From an uncultured Aquimarina sp. (GTDB lineage: Bacteria; Bacteroidota; Bacteroidia; Flavobacteriales; Flavobacteriaceae), in assembly GCA_947492105.1 (NCBI GenBank), contig CANLMN010000039.1:1-33161 (forward strand): DNA of 33,161 bases, in the 5' to 3' direction. Both the position numbers and the translations under genes were made by a program. Below the pieces are notes generated by a model that did no database searches, was not told the origin of the DNA, and saw only the letters and a program-made list of their open reading frames with translations. Numbering within the stretch: the stretch's first letter is position 1; each line of letters starts with the position of its first letter. Positions 1 to 8,840 of the stretch are shown in pieces.

Positions 1-397
1 TTTTTAAACTTTTTTGCAAATCATTCATAATCAGATAGCATAAAATAATAATTCTGTAACAACAGACAGTAACGCTCTCGTATAAGGAAATAACAAAACC
101 GCAAAATCGAGTATTTCCAATCTCTTGACAATACTATTATATAGGTAACCAGAAATGGTTTGATTGAATTATCAAATTTCTAACATCAGCATTTTTAGCA
201 AAAACACGCTGTAGCTCCTACAATCCCTTAATTCTACGACCATCGCTACACTTACCAAAAACAACTTATCATGAAAAGAACAACAATGACAAACTTAAAA
301 ACACCCTTAGCGACATAATGAATTATCGTCTAAACGACCTATTTTACATCAACTATTGTTTTAGACTATAAACAGATCATCCTAATACTATACGAAC
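1..397. other. Gene-free leading region
   Basis: No reading frame of credible length or recognisable product is visible on either strand before fdhD. The stretch is AT-rich with scattered short A and T runs. It probably lies between the end of an upstream gene outside the window and the fdhD promoter. I see no RNA gene or clear hairpin terminator in it. Confidence 0.5.
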
Positions 398-424
398 TTG
401 TTTCGGTAATAATACCTAAATTTG
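398..424 (+). promoter_or_regulatory. Candidate promoter of fdhD
   Basis: A perfect Bacteroidota -7 element, TAAATTTG (consensus TAnnTTTG), sits at 417-424, about 20 bases before the fdhD ATG. A TTG at 398-400 could serve as the -33 element. The 16-base spacer is slightly short for the family (usually about 17-23). Confidence 0.45.
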
Positions 425-443
425 CTTAAAGCCTCAGTATATA

Positions 444-1331
444 ATGTCACAAATCGGAGTTTCAAAAACAACTATTATCAAAGTACAGGAAGAACATTTA
501 GATTCTGTCCCTGATTTACTTGTTGTAGAAGCTCCTTTGGAGATACGTCTCATTTACACTAAAAGTGACGCTATTTCGGAAACATCGATTACAGTAACCA
601 TGCGTACTCCTGGAAATGATATTGAGCTGGCAGTTGGTTTTCTTTTTGCTGAAGGTATCATAGATTCTTTTGACGCTATAAAATCCTTTCATTATTGTCA
701 AAAAACCATCCCAGAGCATCGAGAAAACATCTTGAAAATACTCCTAAAGCCAGATCTCACGATCGATCTATCTTTACTTGATCGTAATTTTACTGCCACC
801 TCTAGCTGTGGTGTTTGCGGAAAACGTTCGATAAGTCAACTCATGGAAACACTACCACAGTCACTTGGGCAAGGTATGGAGCTATCCTTAACCACCATAT
901 ACTCCTTATCAAAAAAACTCAGTCATCAACAGCATCTTTTTAACCATACAGGTGGACTACATGCCGCAGCATTGTTTGACAAAAATGGTACACTTTTATG
1001 CATCAAAGAAGATATAGGACGACACAACGCCGTGGACAAGGTTATTGGGCATACGTTAGTAAAAAACAAGAAATTACTAGAACAGTCTATTCTGTTTATA
1101 AGCAGTAGAGTTGGCTATGAAATTATTCAAAAAGCGGCTATGGCCCAAATCCCTGTAGTAATTGCTGTTGGTGCGCCATCAAATATTGCTGTACAAATTG
1201 CTTTGAAATCTAGGATTACTCTTATTGGATTTGCAAAGAACAAAAGTTTCAACCTATATTCTGGTGCGGAAAGAATTACGGAAACAAAATCCAAGAACGC
1301 TACAAAATTTACCACAATCGATCCCGTTTGA
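444..1331 (+). CDS. fdhD: FdhD, formate dehydrogenase accessory sulfurtransferase
   Basis: FdhD/NarQ family protein of 295 aa, the usual length for the family. In the known family it passes sulfur from a cysteine desulfurase to the molybdenum cofactor of formate-dehydrogenase-type enzymes in the cytoplasm. The sequence shows the family's CxxC pair, SCGVCGKRS with Cys122 and Cys125, which carry the transferred sulfur. The conserved blocks HTGGLHAAALF (about 168-178), EDIGRHNAVDKV (about 189-200) and SSRVGYEIIQKAAMAQIP are all intact. It starts with ATG shortly after a good -7 element. The molybdopterin oxidoreductase gene begins 18 bases after its stop, so the two are probably co-transcribed and that enzyme is its likely client. 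Confidence 0.95.
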   Translation: MSQIGVSKTTIIKVQEEHLDSVPDLLVVEAPLEIRLIYTKSDAISETSITVTMRTPGNDIELAVGFLFAEGIIDSFDAIKSFHYCQKTIPEHRENILKILLKPDLTIDLSLLDRNFTATSSCGVCGKRSISQLMETLPQSLGQGMELSLTTIYSLSKKLSHQQHLFNHTGGLHAAALFDKNGTLLCIKEDIGRHNAVDKVIGHTLVKNKKLLEQSILFISSRVGYEIIQKAAMAQIPVVIAVGAPSNIAVQIALKSRITLIGFAKNKSFNLYSGAERITETKSKNATKFTTIDPV

Positions 1332-1349
1332 TAGTTAAGATAAAATATT

Positions 1350-3644
1350 ATGCAGAATAAAAATTCAAAAAAAACTATTACTCCAGAAAATTTTACTGGC
1401 CTACAACAAGGAGTGATTCCTGAATACGCTACAGGGGTGACAGCCATAAAATCAACTTTGGAACATATAGCAAGAGAAACGGGTTATAGTAAGGGGTTTT
1501 CTGCATTGAATAAGATGAACCAAAAAGAGGGTTTTGACTGTCCGGGTTGCGCTTGGCCCGATCCTAAGGAGCGTTCATCATTAGGAGAATATTGTGAAAA
1601 TGGCGCCAAAGCCATTGCGGAAGAAGCTACGAAAAAAAAGGTAGATGCCAGTTTTTTTACGAAACACAGTGTGGCAGAATTACTTGAATGGTCAGACTAT
1701 GAATTAGGAAAAAGCGGTCGAATTACGGAGCCTCTTTTTATTGCAAAAGGCGAGTCACACTATCGTCCAATTTCTTGGGATGCTGCTTTTACGCATATTG
1801 GCAAAAAACTACAGGCGTTACCAACACCTAATGATGCTATTTTTTATACCTCGGGTCGAACGAGTAATGAAGCTGCTTTTTTGTACCAATTATTTGCACG
1901 AAAATTTGGCACAAATAACTTACCTGATTGTTCTAATATGTGCCATGAATCTAGCGGAAAAGCATTAGGCGAAACTATAGGCATTGGGAAAGGAACGGTA
2001 AAATTAGATGATTTTTCCAAAACGGACTTAGTCATAGTTATGGGACAAAATCCAGGAACTAATCATCCTCGAATGCTTTCTGCTCTTAGAGAAACAAAGA
2101 AAAACGGCGGTAAGATAATTACAATCAACCCTTTGCCAGAGGTAGGCCTTATGGCTTTCAAACATCCTCAAAAACCACTAGAACTATTAGGCAAGCCAAC
2201 AAAACTAACAGATCTATTTCTTCAAGTCAAAATCAATGGAGATGTAGCATTGTTAAAAGCTTTTCTTTTGTATTTAGTAGATGCAGAATTAACCGGTTCT
2301 GATTTTGTTCTGAATACTGATTTTATAAAACAACATACCGCTGGTTACGAAAATTTTGTCACTGAGCTAAAACAACATAACATTCATGATTTGGTTGCTC
2401 AGACCGGAATTCCTTTTTCTATTTTTAACGAAGCCGCTGCACTCATAGCCAAAAGTAATAAAATAATTATTTGCTGGGCCATGGGGCTCACTCAACACAA
2501 AAATGCTGTTGATAATATCCGTGAAGCCGTGAATATCCTTTTACTAAAAGGAAGTATAGGAATTGAAGGTGGCGGTGTTTGTCCAGTACGAGGACACAGT
2601 AATGTCCAAGGTGATCGTACGATGGGGATTTGGGAAGCACCTCCAGAAGCTTTTTTGGATAAACTCGGTACGGTTTTTAATTTTTCGCCTCCGCGAAAAC
2701 ATGGTTATGATGTTGTCAATGCCATAAAAGCCATGAAGGCTGAAAAAGATAAAGTTTTTATTGCTATGGGCGGGAATTTCATCTCCGCAACTCCAGATAC
2801 TGAATTAACTGCTCAGGCATTACGCAATTGCAAATTGACCGTTCAAATCTCCACCAAACTTAACAGAAGTCATCTTGTACACGGAACAACTGCACTCATA
2901 TTACCTTGTCTAGGAAGATCAGAAAGAGATATACAAAATGGAAAAGAACAATTTGTAACAGTTGAGAATTCAATGGGAGTTGTTCATCAATCTAAGGGAC
3001 ACCTTGTTCCTGTTTCGGACAAACTTTTGAGTGAACCGATGCTTGTCGCAAAAATTGCAGCCGCTACTTTTGAAAAAAACACCACAATAGACTGGATCAA
3101 AACGGCCTCAGACTACACCTTAATTCGTGATATCATTGCTCAAGTAATACCCGGTTTTGACAATTATAATGAAAAAATAAAAGCCCCAAATGGTTTTTAT
3201 CTACCTAACAACCCAAGAAATCAAGTATTTGATACTCCAAACAAAAAAGCCAATTTTACAACGAATGCCGTTTCAGACATTCTCTTAGACAAAGGACAAT
3301 TTCTCATGATGACTATACGAACTCATGATCAGTTCAACACAACGATATATGGATTAGACGATCGTTACAGAGGCATTTACAACGAGCGTCGTGTGGTACT
3401 AATGAATCGTAAAGACATGGCTGCTGCATCCTTAGTAGAACAAACCGTTGTACATCTAATAAGCCATTACCAAGGAGAAGAACGTAAGGCACATAATTTC
3501 AAAATTATTGGTTACGACATTCCAAAAGGGTGTATTGCCACGTACTTTCCGGAGGCCAACATTCTTGTACCCATAAATCAAACAGCAAGAAAAAGTAACA
3601 CTCCTGCTTCTAAGTCTATTATTGTGAGTATAGAACGAGCTTAG
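1350..3644 (+). CDS. FdhF/YdeP family molybdopterin oxidoreductase
   Basis: Large (764 aa) bis-MGD-type molybdopterin oxidoreductase of the FdhF/YdeP branch; this assignment rests on motif recognition. Near the N-terminus are CPGCAWPDP (Cys64, Cys67) and Cys82, placed where an Fe-S cluster is held in related enzymes. The SNMCHESSG segment puts Cys198 at the position of the molybdenum-ligating Cys/Sec of formate dehydrogenases. Further cofactor-binding blocks are VMGQNPGTNHPRM (about 230-242) and GGGVCPVRGHSNVQGDRTMG. The C-terminal part (about 640-764) is the usual molydopterin-dinucleotide-binding domain with RTHDQFNTTIYG. There is no signal peptide or Tat motif, so it is cytoplasmic. No beta or gamma electron-transfer subunit follows, unlike respiratory formate dehydrogenases. 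The true substrate is unknown; YdeP of E. coli is linked to acid resistance. Confidence 0.88.
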   Translation: MQNKNSKKTITPENFTGLQQGVIPEYATGVTAIKSTLEHIARETGYSKGFSALNKMNQKEGFDCPGCAWPDPKERSSLGEYCENGAKAIAEEATKKKVDASFFTKHSVAELLEWSDYELGKSGRITEPLFIAKGESHYRPISWDAAFTHIGKKLQALPTPNDAIFYTSGRTSNEAAFLYQLFARKFGTNNLPDCSNMCHESSGKALGETIGIGKGTVKLDDFSKTDLVIVMGQNPGTNHPRMLSALRETKKNGGKIITINPLPEVGLMAFKHPQKPLELLGKPTKLTDLFLQVKINGDVALLKAFLLYLVDAELTGSDFVLNTDFIKQHTAGYENFVTELKQHNIHDLVAQTGIPFSIFNEAAALIAKSNKIIICWAMGLTQHKNAVDNIREAVNILLLKGSIGIEGGGVCPVRGHSNVQGDRTMGIWEAPPEAFLDKLGTVFNFSPPRKHGYDVVNAIKAMKAEKDKVFIAMGGNFISATPDTELTAQALRNCKLTVQISTKLNRSHLVHGTTALILPCLGRSERDIQNGKEQFVTVENSMGVVHQSKGHLVPVSDKLLSEPMLVAKIAAATFEKNTTIDWIKTASDYTLIRDIIAQVIPGFDNYNEKIKAPNGFYLPNNPRNQVFDTPNKKANFTTNAVSDILLDKGQFLMMTIRTHDQFNTTIYGLDDRYRGIYNERRVVLMNRKDMAAASLVEQTVVHLISHYQGEERKAHNFKIIGYDIPKGCIATYFPEANILVPINQTARKSNTPASKSIIVSIERA

Positions 3645-3909
3645 AACATAATGCTTTTATCATTTTGCAAAAAAAACAGTGTTAGGAAATTAGAAAAAAC
3701 CAAACACTTTTAACAAATTGATTTAAACTTATTTACTAAATTATATAAACAACTCATACCCATCATACTCTTGAATATTCTATTAATTAAAGCTTATTTA
3801 CTAGTGCTATTTTAGCATAAAAAAATCTTAATTCTATTTTGCATAAAACCCAAAATCCAATTGGTATAATTATTACAAATGATTGTTCTTAAAACTGTTC
3901 TTTAATCCT

Positions 3910-3917
3910 TATTTTTG
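3910..3917 (+). promoter_or_regulatory. Candidate -7 element of gldA
   Basis: TATTTTTG matches TAnnTTTG exactly and ends 19 bases before the gldA ATG. The nearest upstream TTG (3883-3885) leaves a 24-base spacer, a little long, so the -33 element is uncertain. The 292 bases between the oxidoreductase and gldA hold nothing else I can name. Confidence 0.4.
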
Positions 3918-3936
3918 ATTTGTAAAACCTAAGAAT

Positions 3937-4830
3937 ATGTCAATTTCTGTATCGAACATCTCAAAATCCTATGATGAACAACTTGCTCTACGCGATATTT
4001 CTTTTGAAATCAACTCAGGAGAAATAGTTGGGTTCTTAGGTCCTAATGGCGCCGGAAAATCGACGTTAATGAAAATTCTTACCACCTACTTACCACCTTC
4101 TGAAGGCACTGCTATCGTCAATGGATATGATGTTGCATTACAGCCATTAGAAGTACAAAAAAGCGTAGGATATCTACCAGAACACAATCCGTTATATTTG
4201 GAAATGTATGTTCGGGAGTACCTCAATTTTAATGCTCAAGTATACAAAACGCCAAAATCCCGTATAGAAGAGGTTATTACCATGACTGGACTAAGTCAGG
4301 AGGCAAACAAAAAAATCGAGCAACTCTCCAAAGGATACCGACAGCGAGTAGGTCTTGCATGCGCCTTGCTCCACGACCCTCAGGTATTAATTCTGGATGA
4401 GCCGACTACTGGTCTAGATCCAAATCAATTGATTGACATTCGGGAATTAATACAGAGTATTGGCAAATCAAAGCTGGTATTCCTTTCTACACATATTATG
4501 CAAGAAGTCGAAGCTATGTGTGATCGAGTGATTATCATTAATAAAGGAAACCTAGTTGCAGATAAAAAAATAGCTGATCTCCACGATGCTAGTGAACAAA
4601 TTATTGAAGTAGAGTTTGATTATCGTGTAGAAGAAGCCTTTTTACTCCGATTACCAAATATTTCTAAAGTAAAAAACACACACGGCTTTGTCTATGAGCT
4701 TATCTTTAGCACTACAACGGATATGCGCCCTGCGGTATTTGATTTTGCTCATGACAATAAACTCAAAACACTGCAACTATCTCGAAGAAATAAGAACTTG
4801 GAAGGATTATTTAGAGAACTGACACAATAA
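3937..4830 (+). CDS. gldA: GldA, gliding motility ABC transporter ATP-binding protein
   Basis: ATP-binding subunit of an ABC transporter, 297 aa, matching GldA of Flavobacteriia, which works with GldF and GldG in gliding motility. Seen in the sequence: Walker A GPNGAGKST (35-43), ABC signature LSKGYRQRVG (130-139), Walker B with LILDEPTTGLDP (151-162) and the H-loop histidine in STHIMQEVE (His186). The C-terminal 85 residues form the accessory domain typical of GldA/DrrA-type ATPases. It stands alone, as gldA does in Flavobacterium johnsoniae, with the membrane partners elsewhere. A generic ABC-2 export ATPase is the alternative, but the N-terminal SVSNISKSYDEQLALRDISF segment resembles GldA closely. 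Confidence 0.88.
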   Translation: MSISVSNISKSYDEQLALRDISFEINSGEIVGFLGPNGAGKSTLMKILTTYLPPSEGTAIVNGYDVALQPLEVQKSVGYLPEHNPLYLEMYVREYLNFNAQVYKTPKSRIEEVITMTGLSQEANKKIEQLSKGYRQRVGLACALLHDPQVLILDEPTTGLDPNQLIDIRELIQSIGKSKLVFLSTHIMQEVEAMCDRVIIINKGNLVADKKIADLHDASEQIIEVEFDYRVEEAFLLRLPNISKVKNTHGFVYELIFSTTTDMRPAVFDFAHDNKLKTLQLSRRNKNLEGLFRELTQ

Positions 4831-5108
4831 CAATGTTTTAAATATACTTCTTATATCAATTCATCCAATATAAAATTTCACTAACAACGTGTAGTTTTAT
4901 GCTTTGAAGTGCAAAAAACACTATAATTGATCAAGAAGTGCTTGTTTTTTCCAGAGGCAAAAGAAATTAAATCACTCCCCCTTCTACTATTCCTTTTCGC
5001 AATAAAATTAAACCACAACTACTGGCTAATGCAAGGATTTTATAGACTTAAACAGCAAAACAAAAAGTTCAAATTGTTGCAGTTTACAATTATACCATAT
5101 AGCATTTG
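4831..5108. other. Gene-free convergent region
   Basis: AT-rich stretch after gldA; the genes on both sides point into it. The only small open frame (from about 4927) starts at TTG, lacks a promoter or family resemblance and is not called. No clear hairpin terminator for gldA is visible. Confidence 0.4.
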
Positions 5109-5172
5109 AAAAATAATCACATGCGAACAATTAGCTTCTTTTCCTACTATTTTGGTCTACAATTACATTCTA
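5109..5172. repeat. Short dispersed repeat A, copy 1
   Basis: A 64-base stretch with the shared cores AATTAGCTTCTTTT and TACTATTTT resembles 20559-20627 over its whole length. Here it runs directly into repeat B (5171-5354). Whether A and B form one element or two adjacent ones cannot be settled from two copies. Confidence 0.45.
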
Positions 5173-5354
5173 CACCAAATTAGCTATGTAATACTATTTA
5201 TCCTCTAAATTTACTGGGATAAAATTTTCTTTTTCCACCTAAATGCCTTGTTCCTATATTCCATGAGTAAGGCTATGTAATAGCACCACAGTGTTTCTAC
5301 ATAAAAAAATAACAGTGTCATTACTACGAATTTATATACCTATAATTGGTATTA
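5171..5354. repeat. Dispersed repeat B with imperfect terminal inverted repeats, copy 1
   Basis: About 184 bases related to 21148-21314. Shared blocks in the same order are ACCAAATTAGCTAT, CTAAATGCCTTGTT, CACAGTGTTT and AATTTATATACCTATA. The right end read on the opposite strand begins TAATACCAATTATAGGTATA. This resembles the left end (TACACCAAATTAGCTATGTA), so the element has imperfect terminal inverted repeats like a small non-coding mobile element. There is no coding capacity. Confidence 0.6.
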
Positions 5355-5384
5355 ACTGTTATTATTTGGCACCAAACTCCAAAC

Positions 5385-6131
5385 TTAGTCAAACAATAAT
5401 CGTCCTTTATAAAACTCTTGAACCTCTATCGTTGTGGGTTTATTTTTTGAAATAAGATCTCCTGTACTACGAAGCTCCCCTTTTAGGGATTGTATAGGAT
5501 GTACGATCATTTTGTTTGTTCCTCTATGAAACACTTGTACATTTTGCGCTATTAATGTCCCTCCTTCAAAACGTCCTATACCAGAGGCAAAATTAACATT
5601 AAGATTTGTTACTGTACCCTCAATAAAGAATGAAGAAATGTTATTGCTTACAATACGAAGGTTTTCTGAGGCTATTTGCAATTCAAAATTACCCGTTGTC
5701 GTTGCTGATTCTTCATTAAAATCCTCAGAAATCAAACTTAAATTTGAAAAGGAAAGCACTCCATCTGAGTGCACAGGAAATTGAGAAGCCGTCCTGATCT
5801 CTGTTAATTTAGGCGTGGTTACATACACTTTTGTTTGATTAAATTTACGAAACACATTGCAGCCGTTATCATTAGTCAACACTAAACGCTCCCCTTGCAC
5901 CTCTGCTTTGATAGTATTGACTAAATTCTCTCCACTCTGTACAATTACCTCAAATTCCTCCCCTTGTTTTATGATCAATTCTATATTCAAATTTACTAGA
6001 ACTCTTGAAAACTCCCCAACAACAAGCTCTTTTCTTGTGGTATTTCCTGCTGTCGTAAAACAATCTGGTGCATTCTCGGTATTACAACCAAAAAACAAGA
6101 GTAAGACGATAAAGTATAAAAGACGAATCAT
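5385..6131 (-). CDS. GIN-domain (DUF2807) lipoprotein
   Basis: Predicted lipoprotein of 248 aa. The signal peptide MIRLLYFIVLLLFFGC ends in a lipobox with Cys16 as the lipidated residue. The rest (about 35-245) is beta-rich with repeating hydrophobic strands and the N-terminal VGEFSRVLVNLNIELIIKQGEEFEV block typical of head-GIN-domain proteins, which fold as right-handed beta solenoids. The biochemical role of the family is not known; it is abundant in Bacteroidota envelopes. Its ATG overlaps the stop of the upstream deacylase-like gene in an ATGA junction (6128-6131), so the two are translationally coupled and probably act in the same envelope process. Confidence 0.75.
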   Translation of the reverse strand: MIRLLYFIVLLLFFGCNTENAPDCFTTAGNTTRKELVVGEFSRVLVNLNIELIIKQGEEFEVIVQSGENLVNTIKAEVQGERLVLTNDNGCNVFRKFNQTKVYVTTPKLTEIRTASQFPVHSDGVLSFSNLSLISEDFNEESATTTGNFELQIASENLRIVSNNISSFFIEGTVTNLNVNFASGIGRFEGGTLIAQNVQVFHRGTNKMIVHPIQSLKGELRSTGDLISKNKPTTIEVQEFYKGRLLFD

Positions 6132-7228
6132 AATCGATATCCTAGTGTAATTTCTGCCATTTCGGCCTTTGCCACATGAGACCTAACGCTCAGTGAAGTG
6201 AAAAAGTTTTTGTTGATATAATATTGTAATCCAAAGCGATTATATAATCGCCCTTCAAAATCGTAGGGATAGTAGGCATAATAAGCCAATTGCGTAAGTA
6301 TAGAAAATTTATTGATCGTCAACTCATGCCCCAAGAAAACCCCTACTCTTTTGGAATCTTCATCACCTTTGGTTCCGTCATTGAATCCACCGACAGCTCT
6401 GGATCGAATATATTCGGCCAAGGCTTCGGACATCAACAACTCTGCTCCCAATTGGATGGTATTTCTGCGACTCAGTCGTTTATCGAGATAAAAACCAAAA
6501 GTATAAAATGGAAATTGTCCAGATTCTACTATATCATTCTCATTGATCCCTGTTCGAAAGATGAAATTATAATGAATGCGCTCTTTTACTTTGTTTACAT
6601 CCTCTTCTATAGGGACGTATTCATTTACTGTTTTGGTATCAAATAAATAATTCACCCCAAAATTTAGAAAGATAGTATTCGTACTTTTATTAGGAGCATG
6701 AACATTACCATTAGAATAATGTACGATTCCTAATCCTGCCTCAAAACCTAAAGCATCAAAGATACGTTCTCTTTTGTAATTTAATAAGACATAGGTTGTA
6801 CTGAGGATGTGCGAACCGTAAGCAATGTTTCTAAAATTAGTATCTGGATCATAGGGCTTTGTATTATATGCCAAACCGGTTGCAGTTCGCAACATCAACC
6901 GTCGTTGGAAAAAATACATATTATAATGCACATACAATCCATGATTTTCTCCCAAATAGGTGTTACCCATATCTTGGTACATATACGAGGCTCCCCAATC
7001 TGGATACTTATAGACTCGTTCCCATTTTTTTAACCCAAACGTTTTTTTATTCATAGAAACTATGACTCCACTTGGATGGTCTGTAATCAGATGCGCTATA
7101 TCAGGGTTATGCCTAGCAATTGTTCCGTTGAAACTTAGAACGTCTAAACCATAATTCGATTTTTCGAACTCTTGTGCAGTCGTTATAATGCAGGCAAGCA
7201 TCAAAAAAATGGGCAGCTTCTTAATCAT
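6128..7228 (-). CDS. Acyloxyacyl hydrolase / PagL-like lipid A deacylase family protein
   Basis: Outer membrane beta-barrel protein of 366 aa with a signal peptide (about 1-19, cut near TAQ). The segment VHYSNGNVHAPN (His170, Ser172, Asn173) matches the His-x-Ser-Asn active-site motif of PagL lipid A 3-O-deacylases. Many alternating aromatic/hydrophobic strands follow, ending in ITLGYRL as expected for a barrel. It is longer than classic PagL, as is common for Bacteroidota members. The likely reaction is removal of an acyl chain from lipid A in the outer membrane, but substrate identity is inferred from family only. It is the first gene of a pair with the GIN-domain lipoprotein. A possible -7 box, TATTTTTG (minus strand, 7235-7242), lies very close to the start. 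Confidence 0.75.
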   Translation of the reverse strand: MIKKLPIFLMLACIITTAQEFEKSNYGLDVLSFNGTIARHNPDIAHLITDHPSGVIVSMNKKTFGLKKWERVYKYPDWGASYMYQDMGNTYLGENHGLYVHYNMYFFQRRLMLRTATGLAYNTKPYDPDTNFRNIAYGSHILSTTYVLLNYKRERIFDALGFEAGLGIVHYSNGNVHAPNKSTNTIFLNFGVNYLFDTKTVNEYVPIEEDVNKVKERIHYNFIFRTGINENDIVESGQFPFYTFGFYLDKRLSRRNTIQLGAELLMSEALAEYIRSRAVGGFNDGTKGDEDSKRVGVFLGHELTINKFSILTQLAYYAYYPYDFEGRLYNRFGLQYYINKNFFTSLSVRSHVAKAEMAEITLGYRL

Positions 7229-7249
7229 AGGTCACAAAAATACAGAAAT

Positions 7250-7297
7250 CATAAAAAAAACATTTCCCCGAATCTATTCACACAGGAAGATTTGGGG
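7250..7297 (-). terminator. Candidate Rho-independent terminator downstream of metF
   Basis: On the minus strand a 10-bp stem (arms at 7288-7297 and 7266-7275, one G-T wobble, 12-base loop) is followed after five bases by eight T (7251-7260). It lies about 220 bases past the metF stop and just upstream of the deacylase-like gene. That position fits the end of the met operon transcript. Confidence 0.5.
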
Positions 7298-7519
7298 ATA
7301 CCATACGATACCATTTACAGCAATTAGCCCTTGAATTTGTTATTACAACACTCTTACAATTATATTCTAAATAGTATCATAGGTCTATTGTCCTGCCTCT
7401 AATAACAAAATCAAAGTCTCTCGTATTATAAAACACCAACATCCCCTTCTCTATTGTGAATTAACATATTTTTTTGTGCACTCATTTGTAAGAAAACAAA
7501 GACATAACTATACTTTGTT

Positions 7520-8473
7520 CTAAAACAAAGCACTAGCAATTTTTTTGATATTATCAGATTTCCCCATTGAGTAATAATGTAGTACTGGCACACCAAACTC
7601 CAACAATTCTTTGGATTGCTGAATAGCAAAGTCTACACCAACCTGCCGAACCTCTTTGTTATTCTTGCATTGCTCCACTGCATTAATTAATTCTTGGGGC
7701 ATATCCAACCAAAATGCCTGTGGTAATAGTTGTAGGTGACGTTTGACTGCTATGGGTTTGATTCCTGGAATAATAGGAACTGTAATACCTTCTGCTCTAG
7801 CTCTATTAACAAAATCAAAATAGCGTTGGTTATCAAAAAACATTTGTGTCACTACATAATCTGCTCCTTGATCAATTTTTTCTTTCAGCCTTTTGATATC
7901 TGTATCCATTGATGGCGCTTCTAAGTGCTTTTCGGGATACCCAGCTACTCCTATACAAAAATCAGGATGATTTCCATGCTCTTGTGTAGCGTGTAAATAC
8001 TTCCCTTCTCGCATTTTTGCTATTTGATCCACCAAATCAGAAGCATAATTATGCCCTCCTGGTGTTGGCACAAAGTATTTTTCGCCTTTCATAGCATCTC
8101 CGCGCAACGCCATAATATTATTAATCCCCAAATAATGACAATCTACCAATAGATACTCTGTTTCTTCTTTGGTAAAACCTCCACATAATACATGCGGTAT
8201 TGTATCTACATCGTACTTGAATTTGATTGCTGCACAAATACCCAGTGTTCCTGGTCGCATTCTTGTGATTTTTTTATCATACAGCCCTTCTTTTTCTATA
8301 TAGATATACTCTTCTCTAGAAGTAGTGACATCAATAAATGGCGGATTGAACTCCATTAACGGATCTATATTATCATATAGTTCTTGAATATTCTTTCCTT
8401 TTTGTGGCGGTATAATCTCAAAGGAAAACAACGGTTTTCCTTTTGCATTATTTATATGTTCTGTTACTTTCAT
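7520..8473 (-). CDS. metF: MetF, methylenetetrahydrofolate reductase
   Basis: Cytoplasmic flavoenzyme of 317 aa that reduces 5,10-methylene-THF to 5-methyl-THF, the methyl donor for MetH. Visible hallmarks are FSFEIIPPQKG near the start (Glu19 at the position of the catalytic Glu of E. coli MetF, where the motif is SFEFFPP), PHVLCGG (about 93-99) and ALRGD (122-126, with the conserved FAD/folate-interacting Asp). VVTQMFFDNQRYFDF and VPIIPGIKPI are further family blocks. Length and motif order are normal. It lies downstream of metH and the DinB gene on the same strand, separated by 367 bases. It may have its own promoter, though I could not find a convincing one. Confidence 0.95.
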   Translation of the reverse strand: MKVTEHINNAKGKPLFSFEIIPPQKGKNIQELYDNIDPLMEFNPPFIDVTTSREEYIYIEKEGLYDKKITRMRPGTLGICAAIKFKYDVDTIPHVLCGGFTKEETEYLLVDCHYLGINNIMALRGDAMKGEKYFVPTPGGHNYASDLVDQIAKMREGKYLHATQEHGNHPDFCIGVAGYPEKHLEAPSMDTDIKRLKEKIDQGADYVVTQMFFDNQRYFDFVNRARAEGITVPIIPGIKPIAVKRHLQLLPQAFWLDMPQELINAVEQCKNNKEVRQVGVDFAIQQSKELLEFGVPVLHYYSMGKSDNIKKIASALF

Positions 8474-8840
8474 GCGCTCGCTCGAATCGTATTATTCTAT
8501 TTTACTTTTAAATTTCTGCTACAGTATCTTGTCTTATGCCCTAGAACGTCATAGAAAACATCTCCCTACACTATCAACAAACAAGCCTACGGTAGACGAA
8601 AGTTTTTCTGGGTTTTTGTTTTTTTCTATACCAAACCGTTGGACACGAACTCAAAAAGCTCCTTGTACTTCCAGTAAACCTACCAATCATCCAAAAAGAT
8701 TTTGAATAACTAATTTGATTCTATCAAGAGCATTTATTTTTTCTAAAAAACCAGCTACACTTACTCACCCTAATACTTGTCTATTATTTTTGTCCTAGCC
8801 CTCGAAGATTAAATAATCTTTTGGCGTAAGTTTCACAAAA
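8474..8840. other. Gene-free stretch inside the met cluster
   Basis: This is a 367-base gap between metF and the DinB gene. The plus-strand frame at 8472-8705 and a 38-codon minus-strand frame within it match no family I recognise. A short hairpin (8805-8820, 6-bp stem) lacks a T tail on the minus strand. The gap is long for an operon, so metF may have separate control. Confidence 0.4.

Noticed and set aside
4927-5109. 60-codon frame after gldA
   Set aside because: It has a TTG start, low-complexity composition and no promoter or relatives that I recognise.
8472-8705. 77-codon plus-strand frame between metF and the DinB gene
   Set aside because: It begins inside the metF start region and the translation looks like random intergenic sequence; a 38-codon minus-strand frame in the same gap is no better.
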